This document shows, in pieces, positions 1 through 7,505 of a DNA stretch of 47,064 nt (position 1 is the stretch's first letter; the number at the start of each line of letters is the position of its first letter). The notes beneath the pieces were generated by a model, which did not search any database, was not told the DNA's origin, and was given only the letters and a program-made list of their open reading frames with translations. Origin of the DNA: an uncultured beta proteobacterium (GTDB taxonomy: Bacteria > Pseudomonadota > Gammaproteobacteria > Burkholderiales > Burkholderiaceae_C); assembly GCA_903870065.1 (NCBI GenBank), contig CAIQBN010000059.1:1-47064 (forward strand), read 5' to 3'. The translations under genes and the position numbers were made by a program.

Positions 1-298
1 GCTGGGCCAGGCGGATTTTGAGCTGGTTTTTTTCAACCACGGTCTCGATCAGCGGGACGATGTTGTCGTCGGTCTCGATGCCTACACCTTCCAAGTCGCC
101 CTGCACGACTTCCACTTGGGCGGGCACTTCCAGATCAATGCCTTTGAAGCCCTGCACAGCCCGCTGCACCTTGGTGATCTGGCCCGACCCAGCGACCCGG
201 TTATTGAAGGGCCATTCCCAAGCGTGTGACGACAGGGTCAAGGTGCTGGCGAAGGCTGCCAGCACCATTGCCGCAAACGTTTTGTTTGAAACGGCCAT
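1..298 (-). CDS. DUF2807-like exported protein, 3' part missing
   Basis: The gene begins at ATG 298 and runs off the left edge, so only the first 99 codons are visible. Residues 1-26 form a signal peptide with a hydrophobic core (FAAMVLAAFASTLTLSSHA). The mature start, with a V..FKGIDLEVPAQVEVVQGD pattern followed by a D-N-I-x-P-L-I-E-T segment, resembles the beta-helical DUF2807 (putative auto-transporter adhesin head, GIN) domain of periplasmic or surface proteins. The family has no assigned enzymatic activity. It lies 14 bp after the small exported-protein gene on the same strand, so the two are probably co-transcribed. Family assignment rests on about 70 residues and is moderate. Confidence 0.6.
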   Translation of the reverse strand, partial: MAVSNKTFAAMVLAAFASTLTLSSHAWEWPFNNRVAGSGQITKVQRAVQGFKGIDLEVPAQVEVVQGDLEGVGIETDDNIVPLIETVVEKNQLKIRLAQ

Positions 299-312
299 GA
301 TGTAAATATGGC

Positions 313-525
313 TCAGGCCTGGCGTGCGGTCACCACCACACGCTGGAGTTCAACCGATGGCGTGGCGGGTGTCTTGGCCAAACGGCTTGCGTTCGATTGG
401 CTTTGCGCACCGTTGACGGCGAGCTGGTTGAAGCCCATCAGCATGGTGCCGTTGAGTGCGACGGTCATGGTGGCGGCGATGGCGAAAGAAGCAATGCTGA
501 AACGGTGACTGGTGGCGAATGACAT
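313..525 (-). CDS. Small exported protein of unknown function (70 aa)
   Basis: The start at 525 is chosen because GGAG lies 9 nt upstream of the ATG (GGAGTAATAAAATG). The open frame extends upstream to 618, but that part has no ribosome site. The product starts MSFATSHRFSIASFAIAATM, a signal-peptide or single-helix N-terminus, and then has a Gln/Ser/Asn-rich stretch and a C-terminal VELQRVVVTARQA motif. I do not recognise a named family, although short proteins ending in an L-x-R-V-V-V-T-x-x pattern occur in Burkholderiales. It is the first gene of a likely two-gene unit with the DUF2807 protein. Confidence 0.55.
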   Translation of the reverse strand: MSFATSHRFSIASFAIAATMTVALNGTMLMGFNQLAVNGAQSQSNASRLAKTPATPSVELQRVVVTARQA

Positions 526-670
526 TTTATTACTCCGGTTGGCTGGTCTTTGCAGACCCGATGAGTGAACTGTAGGAGTCACTTGCCTCAGCCGCCACCG
601 ACTTGCGACAAACTGCATGTAGAAGCGAAGAACGGTGGAAATCGCGGAGTGGGCGTCACACCGTTTGACC

Positions 671-2017
671 CTACAGCGTAAACGTCCACCCTTCTATCAA
701 CGCCCCCGGCACCCGCGAACCACCCAGTGCGCGGGTGTAATAGGTGTCGCAGGCCGGATCAATGTCGGCCCAGTCGGTCAGCGCCAGCAGTTTGCTGCCC
801 AGGGCTTCGTAGAGGCTTTCATCCCAGCGCAGGTCGTTGATGGGGCCGACGACCTCGCCGTTTTCCACCCAGAAGCAGGCGTAGCGTGTCATGCCGGTCA
901 CACGGGCTGAGACCGGGTCGCTCCAGTTCAGGTAGTGCACGTTGGAGAGGTACAGGCCGGTGCCAATGGCTTTGAGAATATCGGCCTCGGCCAGCGTGCC
1001 ACAGGCAACATCCAGTGCGCGGGGCGCTTCGCCTTCGTCTTCGTCTGCGGCGTTGCCAGTCAATCCATATTCCTTGGCGGTGCGCGAGCTGACCAGCAAC
1101 GTGCGCAATTCCCCCGCCTGCATCAGGGGTAATAGGCTCTCGCTGACCTCGCCCTGACTGTTGAAACGGGGCGTGAGTGCCAGGCCAAAGTTTTCACTGA
1201 AACTCAGCAACGGTGAAAACTTCGCTTCGCCCTCCACCAGTTTTTTGAAGGGGCTGCGCCCTTGCTTCCAGGCTGCAGCTGACAGAGCGTTCCAGCCCAT
1301 CATGCCTAACACATCGGCAAACGCACGCGGTGCCAGGTAGGTGCGGTACTGGCCGGGCTTAACGTTGACGGTAGGGCGCTTAAGCTTGTCCAGCAGATCA
1401 CGGGTGCGCGCCAGGTTGGCGGTCCAGGCGAGCGTGTCCCAGCGGGCGCCGGCGTAACCACCCTTGGCGGCTTTGGGGCCGTCGTACAGCGAATAGTCCA
1501 GAAAGAAACTCTCGGTGGCGAACCAGTGGCTTTGTCCGGCCGAGTTGCGGTTGGCGCGAATGACCACACCGCCCGCGTACAGGCCCGCCAGATCGCAACC
1601 CTGGGCGGTGTCCAGAATAGATGCCACCACATCCTGCGGCGCCAGCAGTGCACCGGTGAAGCTGTCGTCGCTGTTGCCGTGGTTGGCAATCGACACCTGG
1701 TTGGGGTCGACATCCAGCACCGACACTTCCGCGCGGCAGGCTTGCAATACGCTGCTGAGCAGCGCGCAATCCGCAGGCAGATTGCCGCTGAGCGTGCACG
1801 ACTGCTGGACCGTGCGACCTTGCGATTGCAGTTGCAGCGACAGCACCATTTGCTGCACATCGGTGTTCTGGCGCACGCGGTTGGCGTTGAAGCGCACATA
1901 CAGCGTGTCCTCCGCACTCAGGTTCAGAGTGATGGCCTCGGTGCTGGTGAGTTGCCCCAAAACGTGGCTGGCAACCGCATCAAAGTGGCTTCGTGTGGTG
2001 TCGATGAAGTGGCTCAT
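671..2017 (-). CDS. TldD/PmbA family protein, TldE-like subunit
   Basis: 448-residue TldE/PmbA-type partner of the TldD-like peptidase encoded just upstream. TldD and TldE form a heterodimeric cytoplasmic protease for unfolded or modified peptides; only TldD carries the metal. No HExxxH is present here, as expected for the E subunit. The C-terminal half keeps the family pattern (TRYACFWVENGEVVGPIND then WDESLYEALG). The start at 2017 is inferred from an ATGA overlap with the stop of the upstream gene, which indicates translational coupling; the frame stays open upstream to 2110, but that would run deep into the tldD-like gene. Confidence 0.85.
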   Translation of the reverse strand: MSHFIDTTRSHFDAVASHVLGQLTSTEAITLNLSAEDTLYVRFNANRVRQNTDVQQMVLSLQLQSQGRTVQQSCTLSGNLPADCALLSSVLQACRAEVSVLDVDPNQVSIANHGNSDDSFTGALLAPQDVVASILDTAQGCDLAGLYAGGVVIRANRNSAGQSHWFATESFFLDYSLYDGPKAAKGGYAGARWDTLAWTANLARTRDLLDKLKRPTVNVKPGQYRTYLAPRAFADVLGMMGWNALSAAAWKQGRSPFKKLVEGEAKFSPLLSFSENFGLALTPRFNSQGEVSESLLPLMQAGELRTLLVSSRTAKEYGLTGNAADEDEGEAPRALDVACGTLAEADILKAIGTGLYLSNVHYLNWSDPVSARVTGMTRYACFWVENGEVVGPINDLRWDESLYEALGSKLLALTDWADIDPACDTYYTRALGGSRVPGALIEGWTFTL

Positions 2018-3447
2018 GCTGCACCCCCAAACACTTGCACGCCCTTGAACAGGCACGGCGGTGAGGCATGCCCCACACGTATCACCTGACTCGGTTCGCC
2101 CTTGCCGCAATAGGGTGTGCCATACGCCACCGTGTTCTTGCCCACACCGGTCAGCCGATTCCAGAAGTCCACCGTCACGCCACGGTAGTTGGGGTTGCGC
2201 ACCACTTGCCCGAGCTTGCCGTTGCGGATGAGTTGCCCGCGCTCACAACCAAACTGGAACTTGTTGCGGTAGTCGTCGATCGACCAGGAGCGGTTGGTGG
2301 TCATCAGCACCCCGTTTTCTACCTGGGCAATCAGTTCGTCCAGTGTCGAAGTGCCCGGCTCCAGGTTGAGGTTGGCCATGCGGTCAATCGGGGCGCGGTT
2401 CCACGAGGCCGAGCGGAAGTTGGCCACACCGGCCAAACCGCTACGCGCCTGCGACTCCAAGGCACCCAGGCCGCGGCGCAACATGCCGCCTTCGATCAGC
2501 AATTCGCGTTGTGCCGGGTTGCCGCCATCATCAAACGCGTAGCTGGCGAACTCGTGACGTACGCTCGGGTCAAAGCTCACGTTCATCAGAGGCGAGCCGT
2601 AGCGCAGCGTTCCAAAATCGGCGGGTTTCACAAAACTCCAGCCCGCGTAGTTGCGCTCGTCACCCAGAATGCGGTCCAGTTCCAGCGGGTGGCCTATGGA
2701 CTCATGAATCTGCAACATCATCTGGTCGGGCATCAAGATGACGTCCATGGTGCCGGTGGGGCAGTTCTCGGCGGTCAACAGCTCCAGCGCTTCGGCGGCC
2801 ACGCGCTGTGCTTCTGACGTCCAGCGGTTGCGGTCAAACGCTTCACCACCCATCTGCGCGGTGTGGGACCAGGTGCGGGTCTGCGACTCCAGCCCCTGTG
2901 CCGCCGTGGCCGACAGGTCGATGTTGACCATGTCGAAGTCCTGCTCAATGGCGGCGCCGCTACTGGAAAAATAGGCTAGCCGGGTCTGGATGGTCATGAC
3001 CCGCGCGCTGCGGTTGACCACCAGGTCCGAGCCCTTCATGCTGGCGCTGGCGGCGCGCAGGCAATCGGTGATTTCGGACAAAGATGTGGCGTCCAGCGCC
3101 TTGTCGCGCGGACTGTGGTAATGGCCGGTGGATCCTGGGCGCTGCGCGGATGTGAAGCCATGCGCCTTGTACGCACTGGTGGTTTGGGTAGTGGCAATGG
3201 CACGATCAAATGCACGCTGCAAACCCTGGGCACTGGTGTCGGCCGTGGCGGCATAACCGAAGTGGCCATCCACCAGCACCTCGCACATGGCACCGGCTTC
3301 ACTGGCGGTTTCGTTTTTCTCCGGCATGTCGTTGCGCACACAGCGCGACACTGTGTTCTCGCTGGAGTAGCGCACGCCGGCCCACTCCGACGAGCGCCGG
3401 GCGTGGGCCAAGGCTTCTTGTGCAAAAGCAAAATTCTGTTGGTGCAT
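2014..3447 (-). CDS. TldD-family zinc metallopeptidase
   Basis: 477-residue TldD-like catalytic subunit. The metal site is visible: HESIGH (HExxxH, residues 248-253), followed by PLELDR, and a Cys at about 401 in a QFGCERGQLIRNG context, matching the third ligand known for TldD. The start at ATG 3447 has AAGGAG 4 nt upstream (AAGGAGCCTCATG); the frame is open to 3723 but without a ribosome site. The HESIGHPLELDR form differs from the canonical enterobacterial TldD signature (EAGVGHGLEGD, as I recall it), so this pair is probably a second, divergent TldD/E set rather than the housekeeping one. It is the first gene of a two-gene operon with the TldE-like gene. Confidence 0.88.
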   Translation of the reverse strand: MHQQNFAFAQEALAHARRSSEWAGVRYSSENTVSRCVRNDMPEKNETASEAGAMCEVLVDGHFGYAATADTSAQGLQRAFDRAIATTQTTSAYKAHGFTSAQRPGSTGHYHSPRDKALDATSLSEITDCLRAASASMKGSDLVVNRSARVMTIQTRLAYFSSSGAAIEQDFDMVNIDLSATAAQGLESQTRTWSHTAQMGGEAFDRNRWTSEAQRVAAEALELLTAENCPTGTMDVILMPDQMMLQIHESIGHPLELDRILGDERNYAGWSFVKPADFGTLRYGSPLMNVSFDPSVRHEFASYAFDDGGNPAQRELLIEGGMLRRGLGALESQARSGLAGVANFRSASWNRAPIDRMANLNLEPGTSTLDELIAQVENGVLMTTNRSWSIDDYRNKFQFGCERGQLIRNGKLGQVVRNPNYRGVTVDFWNRLTGVGKNTVAYGTPYCGKGEPSQVIRVGHASPPCLFKGVQVFGGAA

Positions 3448-3735
3448 GAGGCTCCTTGTTTCTGGTATTGGGTCGCGGGCTTCGATCTCGCCTCGTGTGC
3501 CCGCGATTGTGCCGCGTCTCGTGTTTTGCCGTTCAGACTTCCTGTTCATGCCAACGCAAACCCAATTGGGGCTTGTCCACCGGTTGTGCCGACCGGTCAC
3601 GACGTTCCAAACACGTGGTTGCAGCTCACGGGGCGGGAAACTTTGACAGGCGCAGCCAGCAAGTGCTTTGTGCTGCAAGGACCTGTGTACACATGATTTG
3701 GTGTAAACCTGTTGTATTCCCACGAAAGGAAAGAC

Positions 3736-4477
3736 ATGAACAACGATGTGAGGTGTTTGGCGAACCGGGGATTGAATCTGAGCCCGCGCCTGGCTATCGG
3801 ATTGGCCGCATGGTTGACCAGTACAACATGTTGGTCACAGACCGTTCCCAGTCTGACCCAGACGGGCAGCATTTTTACGCTTGCCATTCCGTATTTTGAA
3901 TACAGCGCTGGCGCTCAAAAGCAGGCTTTGAGCGCCAGCAACCTGTCCGAATTCACGTTGAAGGGCAGTTCAGTCAAGAGTGTCAGCGTTCTGGCCGATG
4001 TGCTGGCACCGGCTTCCATCACAGCATTCCCTGGTGGATAGCGTGGATGGTTATGTTGGGCGGGACTTTAACAGTGGCTCCGCCTCAACCTGCATGACCG
4101 GTGCGGACTACCTGGCTTTCGGCAATTGCCCGGCCAGCCTGGTCATCGGTGTGGCGGGTGACAGTACGCTTGCCAACTCCAAGATCAGTGCTGCGCGCCA
4201 GAACAAAGTGGCGTGGCCAACGCTGACCGATTGGCGATGGGATGGCGCGCCGGGTACCCTCATGGTGATCACGGTGGACAAGACTACAGGTTGCACCACG
4301 GCCACCCACAACCACGCGTATGCAGTGTGGGATGGATCCAAATTCATGGTGCAATATGACACAGCAGGTTGCCCCAAGGTATTCAAGAGCGCTCAGGCTG
4401 CACTGCCGCTGCATGTTGGTGACGCCCGATACACTGTTTTGCCATTTGCAGCAGCGGCAATCTTGCTCAATCCATGA
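3736..4477 (+). pseudogene. Exported protein of unknown function, broken by a frameshift
   Basis: A signal-peptide-bearing frame starts at ATG 3736 (AGGAAAG upstream; hydrophobic RLAIGLAAWLTSTTCWSQ) and stops at 4041. A second frame, open to 4477, continues in the next register with convincing protein-like sequence (VDGYVGRDFNSGSAST, then WPTLTDWRWDGAPGTL). The two joined span 742 nt, so one extra base (or two missing) near 4025-4040 accounts for the break; repaired, the protein would be about 246 residues. Several cysteines in the second part suit a secreted protein. I do not recognise the family. It is either a real pseudogene or a sequencing error. A perfect 13-bp inverted repeat lies inside the first part. 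Confidence 0.6.
3907..3939. repeat. Perfect 13-bp inverted repeat, 7-nt loop
   Basis: GCTGGCGCTCAAA (3907-3919) and its exact reverse complement (3927-3939) flank AGCAGGC. It lies inside the coding part of the broken exported-protein gene, about 100 nt before the frameshift. There is no T-run after it, so it is not a typical intrinsic terminator. Confidence 0.8.
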
Positions 4478-4527
4478 TGCTAAGCTCTCGGCAGCTTTAT
4501 TCCCTACGATAACTACCCGGAGTTTTC

Positions 4528-5655
4528 ATGCCAGGCCTTTTGCCCCATATCGACCCAGACGGATTGCTCGAATTTTCTGTCGTGTACACCGACCGTGCCC
4601 TGAACCACATGTCGCAGCGTTTTCAGGGCGTGATGAAGGACATTTCCGCCATCTTGAAAGAGGTGTACCACGCCAAGTCCGCAGTGCTGATACCCGGTAG
4701 TGGCACCTTTGGCATGGAGGCTGTGGCGCGGCAGTTCGCAACCGACAAAAAGACGTTGGTGATTCGCAATGGGTGGTTCAGTTACCGCTGGACCCAGATT
4801 TTTGAAATGGGTCGCATCCCGAGTTCGTCTACTGTGCTGAAGGCGCGCCGAGTGGGCGCTGGCAAACAGGCGCCCTGGATTCCCTGCCCGGTGGACGAGG
4901 TGGTGGCAGCGATTGGGCGCGACAAGCCCGACGTCGTGTTTGCGCCCCATGTGGAAACGGCCGCCGGAATGATCCTCCCGGACGACTACCTGCGTGCGGT
5001 GGCCGATGCAGTGCATGCGGTGGGTGGTTTGATGGTGCTGGACTGCATTGCGTCGGGCGCCATGTGGGTCAACATGGAGGACACGGGAGTTGATGTGCTG
5101 GTGAGTGCGCCACAAAAAGGCTGGAGCGGTTCCCCGTGCTGTGCCATGGTGATGCTCAGCGAACGCGCCAGGACTGCAATTGACGCCACCACCAGCACCA
5201 GCTTTGCCTGCGACCTCAAGAAATGGCTGCAAATCATGGAAACCTTTGAAGGCGGGGGGCATGCTTACCACACCACCATGCCAACGGATGCGCTGACCCG
5301 ACTGCGTGAGGTGATGCAAGAGACGCGCGATTACGGCTTTGACAAAGTGCGCGCCGAACAAATTGAACTCGGAGCCAAGGTGCGCGCACTGTTTGAGAGC
5401 AAAGGTATTGCCAGCGTTGCGTCCGATGGTTTCAAGGCGCCGGGCGTGGTGGTGAGTTACACCGAAGACCCGGGTCTGCAATCAAGCAAGAAGTTTCTGG
5501 GGCAGGGCCTGCAGACCGCGGCTGGTGTACCCCTGCAGTGCGACGAACCGGCAGACTTCAGCAGCTTTCGGGTCGGGCTGTTTGGCCTGGAGAAACTGCA
5601 CAACGTGGAGCGTACGGTGGCACAACTGGCAAGCGCCCTGGAAAAAATCCTGTAG
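4528..5655 (+). CDS. PLP-dependent class V aminotransferase
   Basis: 375-residue fold-type I PLP enzyme of the class V group (alanine-glyoxylate / 2-aminoethylphosphonate-pyruvate aminotransferase-like). The cofactor residues are visible: the Asp that contacts the pyridine nitrogen in VLDCIASGAMW (D172) and the Schiff-base lysine in SAPQKGWSGSP (K197). The GSGTFGMEAVARQF segment (57-70) is the usual phosphate-contact region. GGAG lies 8 nt before the ATG (CCGGAGTTTTCATG). The substrate cannot be read from the sequence; serine- or alanine-glyoxylate or phosphonate amines are all possible. It converges with the HD-type gene, 17 bp away. Confidence 0.85.
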   Translation: MPGLLPHIDPDGLLEFSVVYTDRALNHMSQRFQGVMKDISAILKEVYHAKSAVLIPGSGTFGMEAVARQFATDKKTLVIRNGWFSYRWTQIFEMGRIPSSSTVLKARRVGAGKQAPWIPCPVDEVVAAIGRDKPDVVFAPHVETAAGMILPDDYLRAVADAVHAVGGLMVLDCIASGAMWVNMEDTGVDVLVSAPQKGWSGSPCCAMVMLSERARTAIDATTSTSFACDLKKWLQIMETFEGGGHAYHTTMPTDALTRLREVMQETRDYGFDKVRAEQIELGAKVRALFESKGIASVASDGFKAPGVVVSYTEDPGLQSSKKFLGQGLQTAAGVPLQCDEPADFSSFRVGLFGLEKLHNVERTVAQLASALEKIL

Positions 5656-5672
5656 GCTTCGCCTTGGGCGCT

Positions 5673-6923
5673 TTACCAGGGGCGGTCGGATGCCGGAGCC
5701 GAGGTAAGCGGCAACAGGCGCTCCAAATTGACCTGCACTTTGACCTCACGGTGTGGCACGCTGGAGACGATGCGAAAGTCCCGGGTGCTGGTATCGCGAA
5801 TGGTCGGCTCCATGGTTGGCATGCCGCTGCGGCTGACCAATACCGCGACCCGCGGGGTGCTGGTATTGAAGCCCCGCTTGACAACAATGGCAACCTCATC
5901 CGTGGCCAGACGCACAAAGGAGCCAGGCTGATAAATCCCCACGGCCTTGATGAGGGCGGCGCCGGTTTCGTCAACTTGCCGGTTTTCATCGAAATAACAC
6001 GCCTGCATTGCGGCCGCCGGCGAGATGGGCACGCGTGAAGCACGCGGTGCCAGCCGGGCTGCAAACATGTCTGCGCGTTGGATGAGGCGAGCCACTTGAT
6101 GGGCCATGGTCCGCGGTTTTAGGGGGCCGGGAGTTTGCGTATGGTGTTCACGAACCGCCTCCAGCCAATCAGCGTCGGCAATCCCGACTTCCGCCAGAAT
6201 GTCGGCTGAACGCGCCGCGTGTCCGTCTATGACCTTGCGTTGCGCGGGGGTGGGGGCTTCAACTTGTCGGGTCAGTTGGTCTTGCAGAGCGGTCATGCCC
6301 AGATTCATGGTCAGCGCGGCCTTGCACAGCAGAACTTCTTGGGCGTCGGACCACTTGAGCACCTCCCTGGCGGCCAGGCTGCACATGACGCTGACCAGCA
6401 TCGCATGGGTCGAGCTGTACATCCTCACTTCGGTGGCAGAGAGGTGAATTAGCGCAAAAAGGGTGCCATCCGGGTTGCGTCGGGAGAACCGTCCCAGCTG
6501 TCCGATCAGGCGGTCGAGGCGGTCGATGAACTGTGCACCGTGTGTATCACGCAGCAATGCATTCGCCTGGACCTGCAAGTCCAGCCAGTCGGGTCGATCA
6601 TCGTCTTGTGCATTACGCCCACCCAGCAGGTCCCCGGTGATCTTGGCATTGGCAATTTCGCCCAATGGCTTGCCATCGCGAACCAGCCCATGCAGCCGCT
6701 CCACATAAGCCCGGTGATGGGCCTCCGAGTCGGCCACATCGATAAACAGACCGCCACCGCGTTGTGCGATTTCTGCCAAATCAGCCCTGGATTCGATGAT
6801 GAAGGAGCGTTTGGCCAGCAGTACCCCGTCCTTGTCCATCAGGGGGAAGGGCAATGGCTGGTTGATGCGTATCGACTCGACGCTGACAGGTACAAGGTGC
6901 ATGGATGGGAACCGATTATGCAT
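5673..6923 (-). CDS. Degenerate HD-GYP-type protein (HD motif lost)
   Basis: About 416 residues. The N-terminal part (VESIRINQPLPFPLMDKDG then LLAKRSFII) matches the PilZ-like leader common in Burkholderiales HD-GYP proteins, and the C-terminal part (YQPGSFVRLATDEVAIVVKRG) matches the end of an HD-GYP domain. At the expected catalytic HD position the protein reads KAALTMNLGMTALQD (about 201-215), with no His-Asp pair. The GYP region is reduced to VREHHTQTPGPLKP. It is therefore probably not an active cyclic-di-GMP phosphodiesterase and may be a binding or scaffold protein. ATG 6923 and ATG 6902 are both possible starts and neither has a clear ribosome site. It is divergent from the heptose adenylyltransferase gene. 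Confidence 0.75.
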   Translation of the reverse strand: MHNRFPSMHLVPVSVESIRINQPLPFPLMDKDGVLLAKRSFIIESRADLAEIAQRGGGLFIDVADSEAHHRAYVERLHGLVRDGKPLGEIANAKITGDLLGGRNAQDDDRPDWLDLQVQANALLRDTHGAQFIDRLDRLIGQLGRFSRRNPDGTLFALIHLSATEVRMYSSTHAMLVSVMCSLAAREVLKWSDAQEVLLCKAALTMNLGMTALQDQLTRQVEAPTPAQRKVIDGHAARSADILAEVGIADADWLEAVREHHTQTPGPLKPRTMAHQVARLIQRADMFAARLAPRASRVPISPAAAMQACYFDENRQVDETGAALIKAVGIYQPGSFVRLATDEVAIVVKRGFNTSTPRVAVLVSRSGMPTMEPTIRDTSTRDFRIVSSVPHREVKVQVNLERLLPLTSAPASDRPW

Positions 6924-6984
6924 TGTCAGATCGGCACGACCAGGCAAGTCTTGAGCAGACTGCGCCCCTGCTAGCATCGCTGTC

Positions 6985-7479
6985 ATGCCAATCACCGCCA
7001 CGCCACCCATATTCCTGAACAAAATTTGCGCACGCGCATCGTTGCCGCTGCTTTTGGAACATTTGCCCAAGCCCTGGGTCTTTACTAATGGAGTCTTTGA
7101 TGTGTTGCACCGCGGGCATGTGATGTACCTGGCGCAGGCGCGGGCGCTCGGCGCCAGCTTGATCGTCGCACTCAACACCGATGCATCGGTGCGCCGCCTT
7201 GGCAAGGGTGATGATCGTCCTTTGAATGCGGAAATGGACCGTGCAATTGTCATGGCCAGCCAAGAGGCGGTAAGTGTGGTGACCTGGTTTGATGAGGACA
7301 CACCGGTTCAGCTCATAGGCGAGATTCGTCCCGAAATATTGGTCAAGGGTGGCGACTACGACATGCAAGCCTTGCCGGAAACCGCGTTGGTGGAATCATG
7401 GGGTGGCCGCGCGCTGGCGTTGCCATTTGTTCAGGGATATTCGACTACCGCGTTGCTAAAGAAAATTCGCGCGCAATAA
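6985..7479 (+). CDS. rfaE2: D-glycero-beta-D-manno-heptose 1-phosphate adenylyltransferase
   Basis: 164-residue nucleotidyltransferase equivalent to the C-terminal domain of HldE. It transfers AMP from ATP to heptose 1-phosphate to make ADP-heptose for the lipopolysaccharide inner core. The nucleotide-binding signature is clear: FTNGVFDVLHRGHVMYL with the HxGH motif at 42-45. Downstream are KGGDYD and the closing GYSTTALLKKIR, equivalent to the ISSTxLxxKI element. It is a stand-alone enzyme, as in other betaproteobacteria where kinase and adenylyltransferase are separate genes. No kinase gene is visible here. It ends 26 bp before the stop of glnE on the other strand. Confidence 0.93.
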   Translation: MPITATPPIFLNKICARASLPLLLEHLPKPWVFTNGVFDVLHRGHVMYLAQARALGASLIVALNTDASVRRLGKGDDRPLNAEMDRAIVMASQEAVSVVTWFDEDTPVQLIGEIRPEILVKGGDYDMQALPETALVESWGGRALALPFVQGYSTTALLKKIRAQ

Positions 7480-7505
7480 CGGCCTGCAAATGCTTCGCCA
7501 AGGAG

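Noticed and set aside
313..3447. Peptide-modification (RiPP) cluster with the TldD/E pair as processing protease
   Set aside because: The small protein at 313-525 has a signal peptide, not a leader plus Cys/Ser/Thr core, and no modification enzyme is adjacent.
3684..3693. Palindrome TGTGTACACA upstream of the broken exported-protein gene as an operator
   Set aside because: It is only 10 bp, matches no regulator motif I can name with confidence, and has no second copy nearby.
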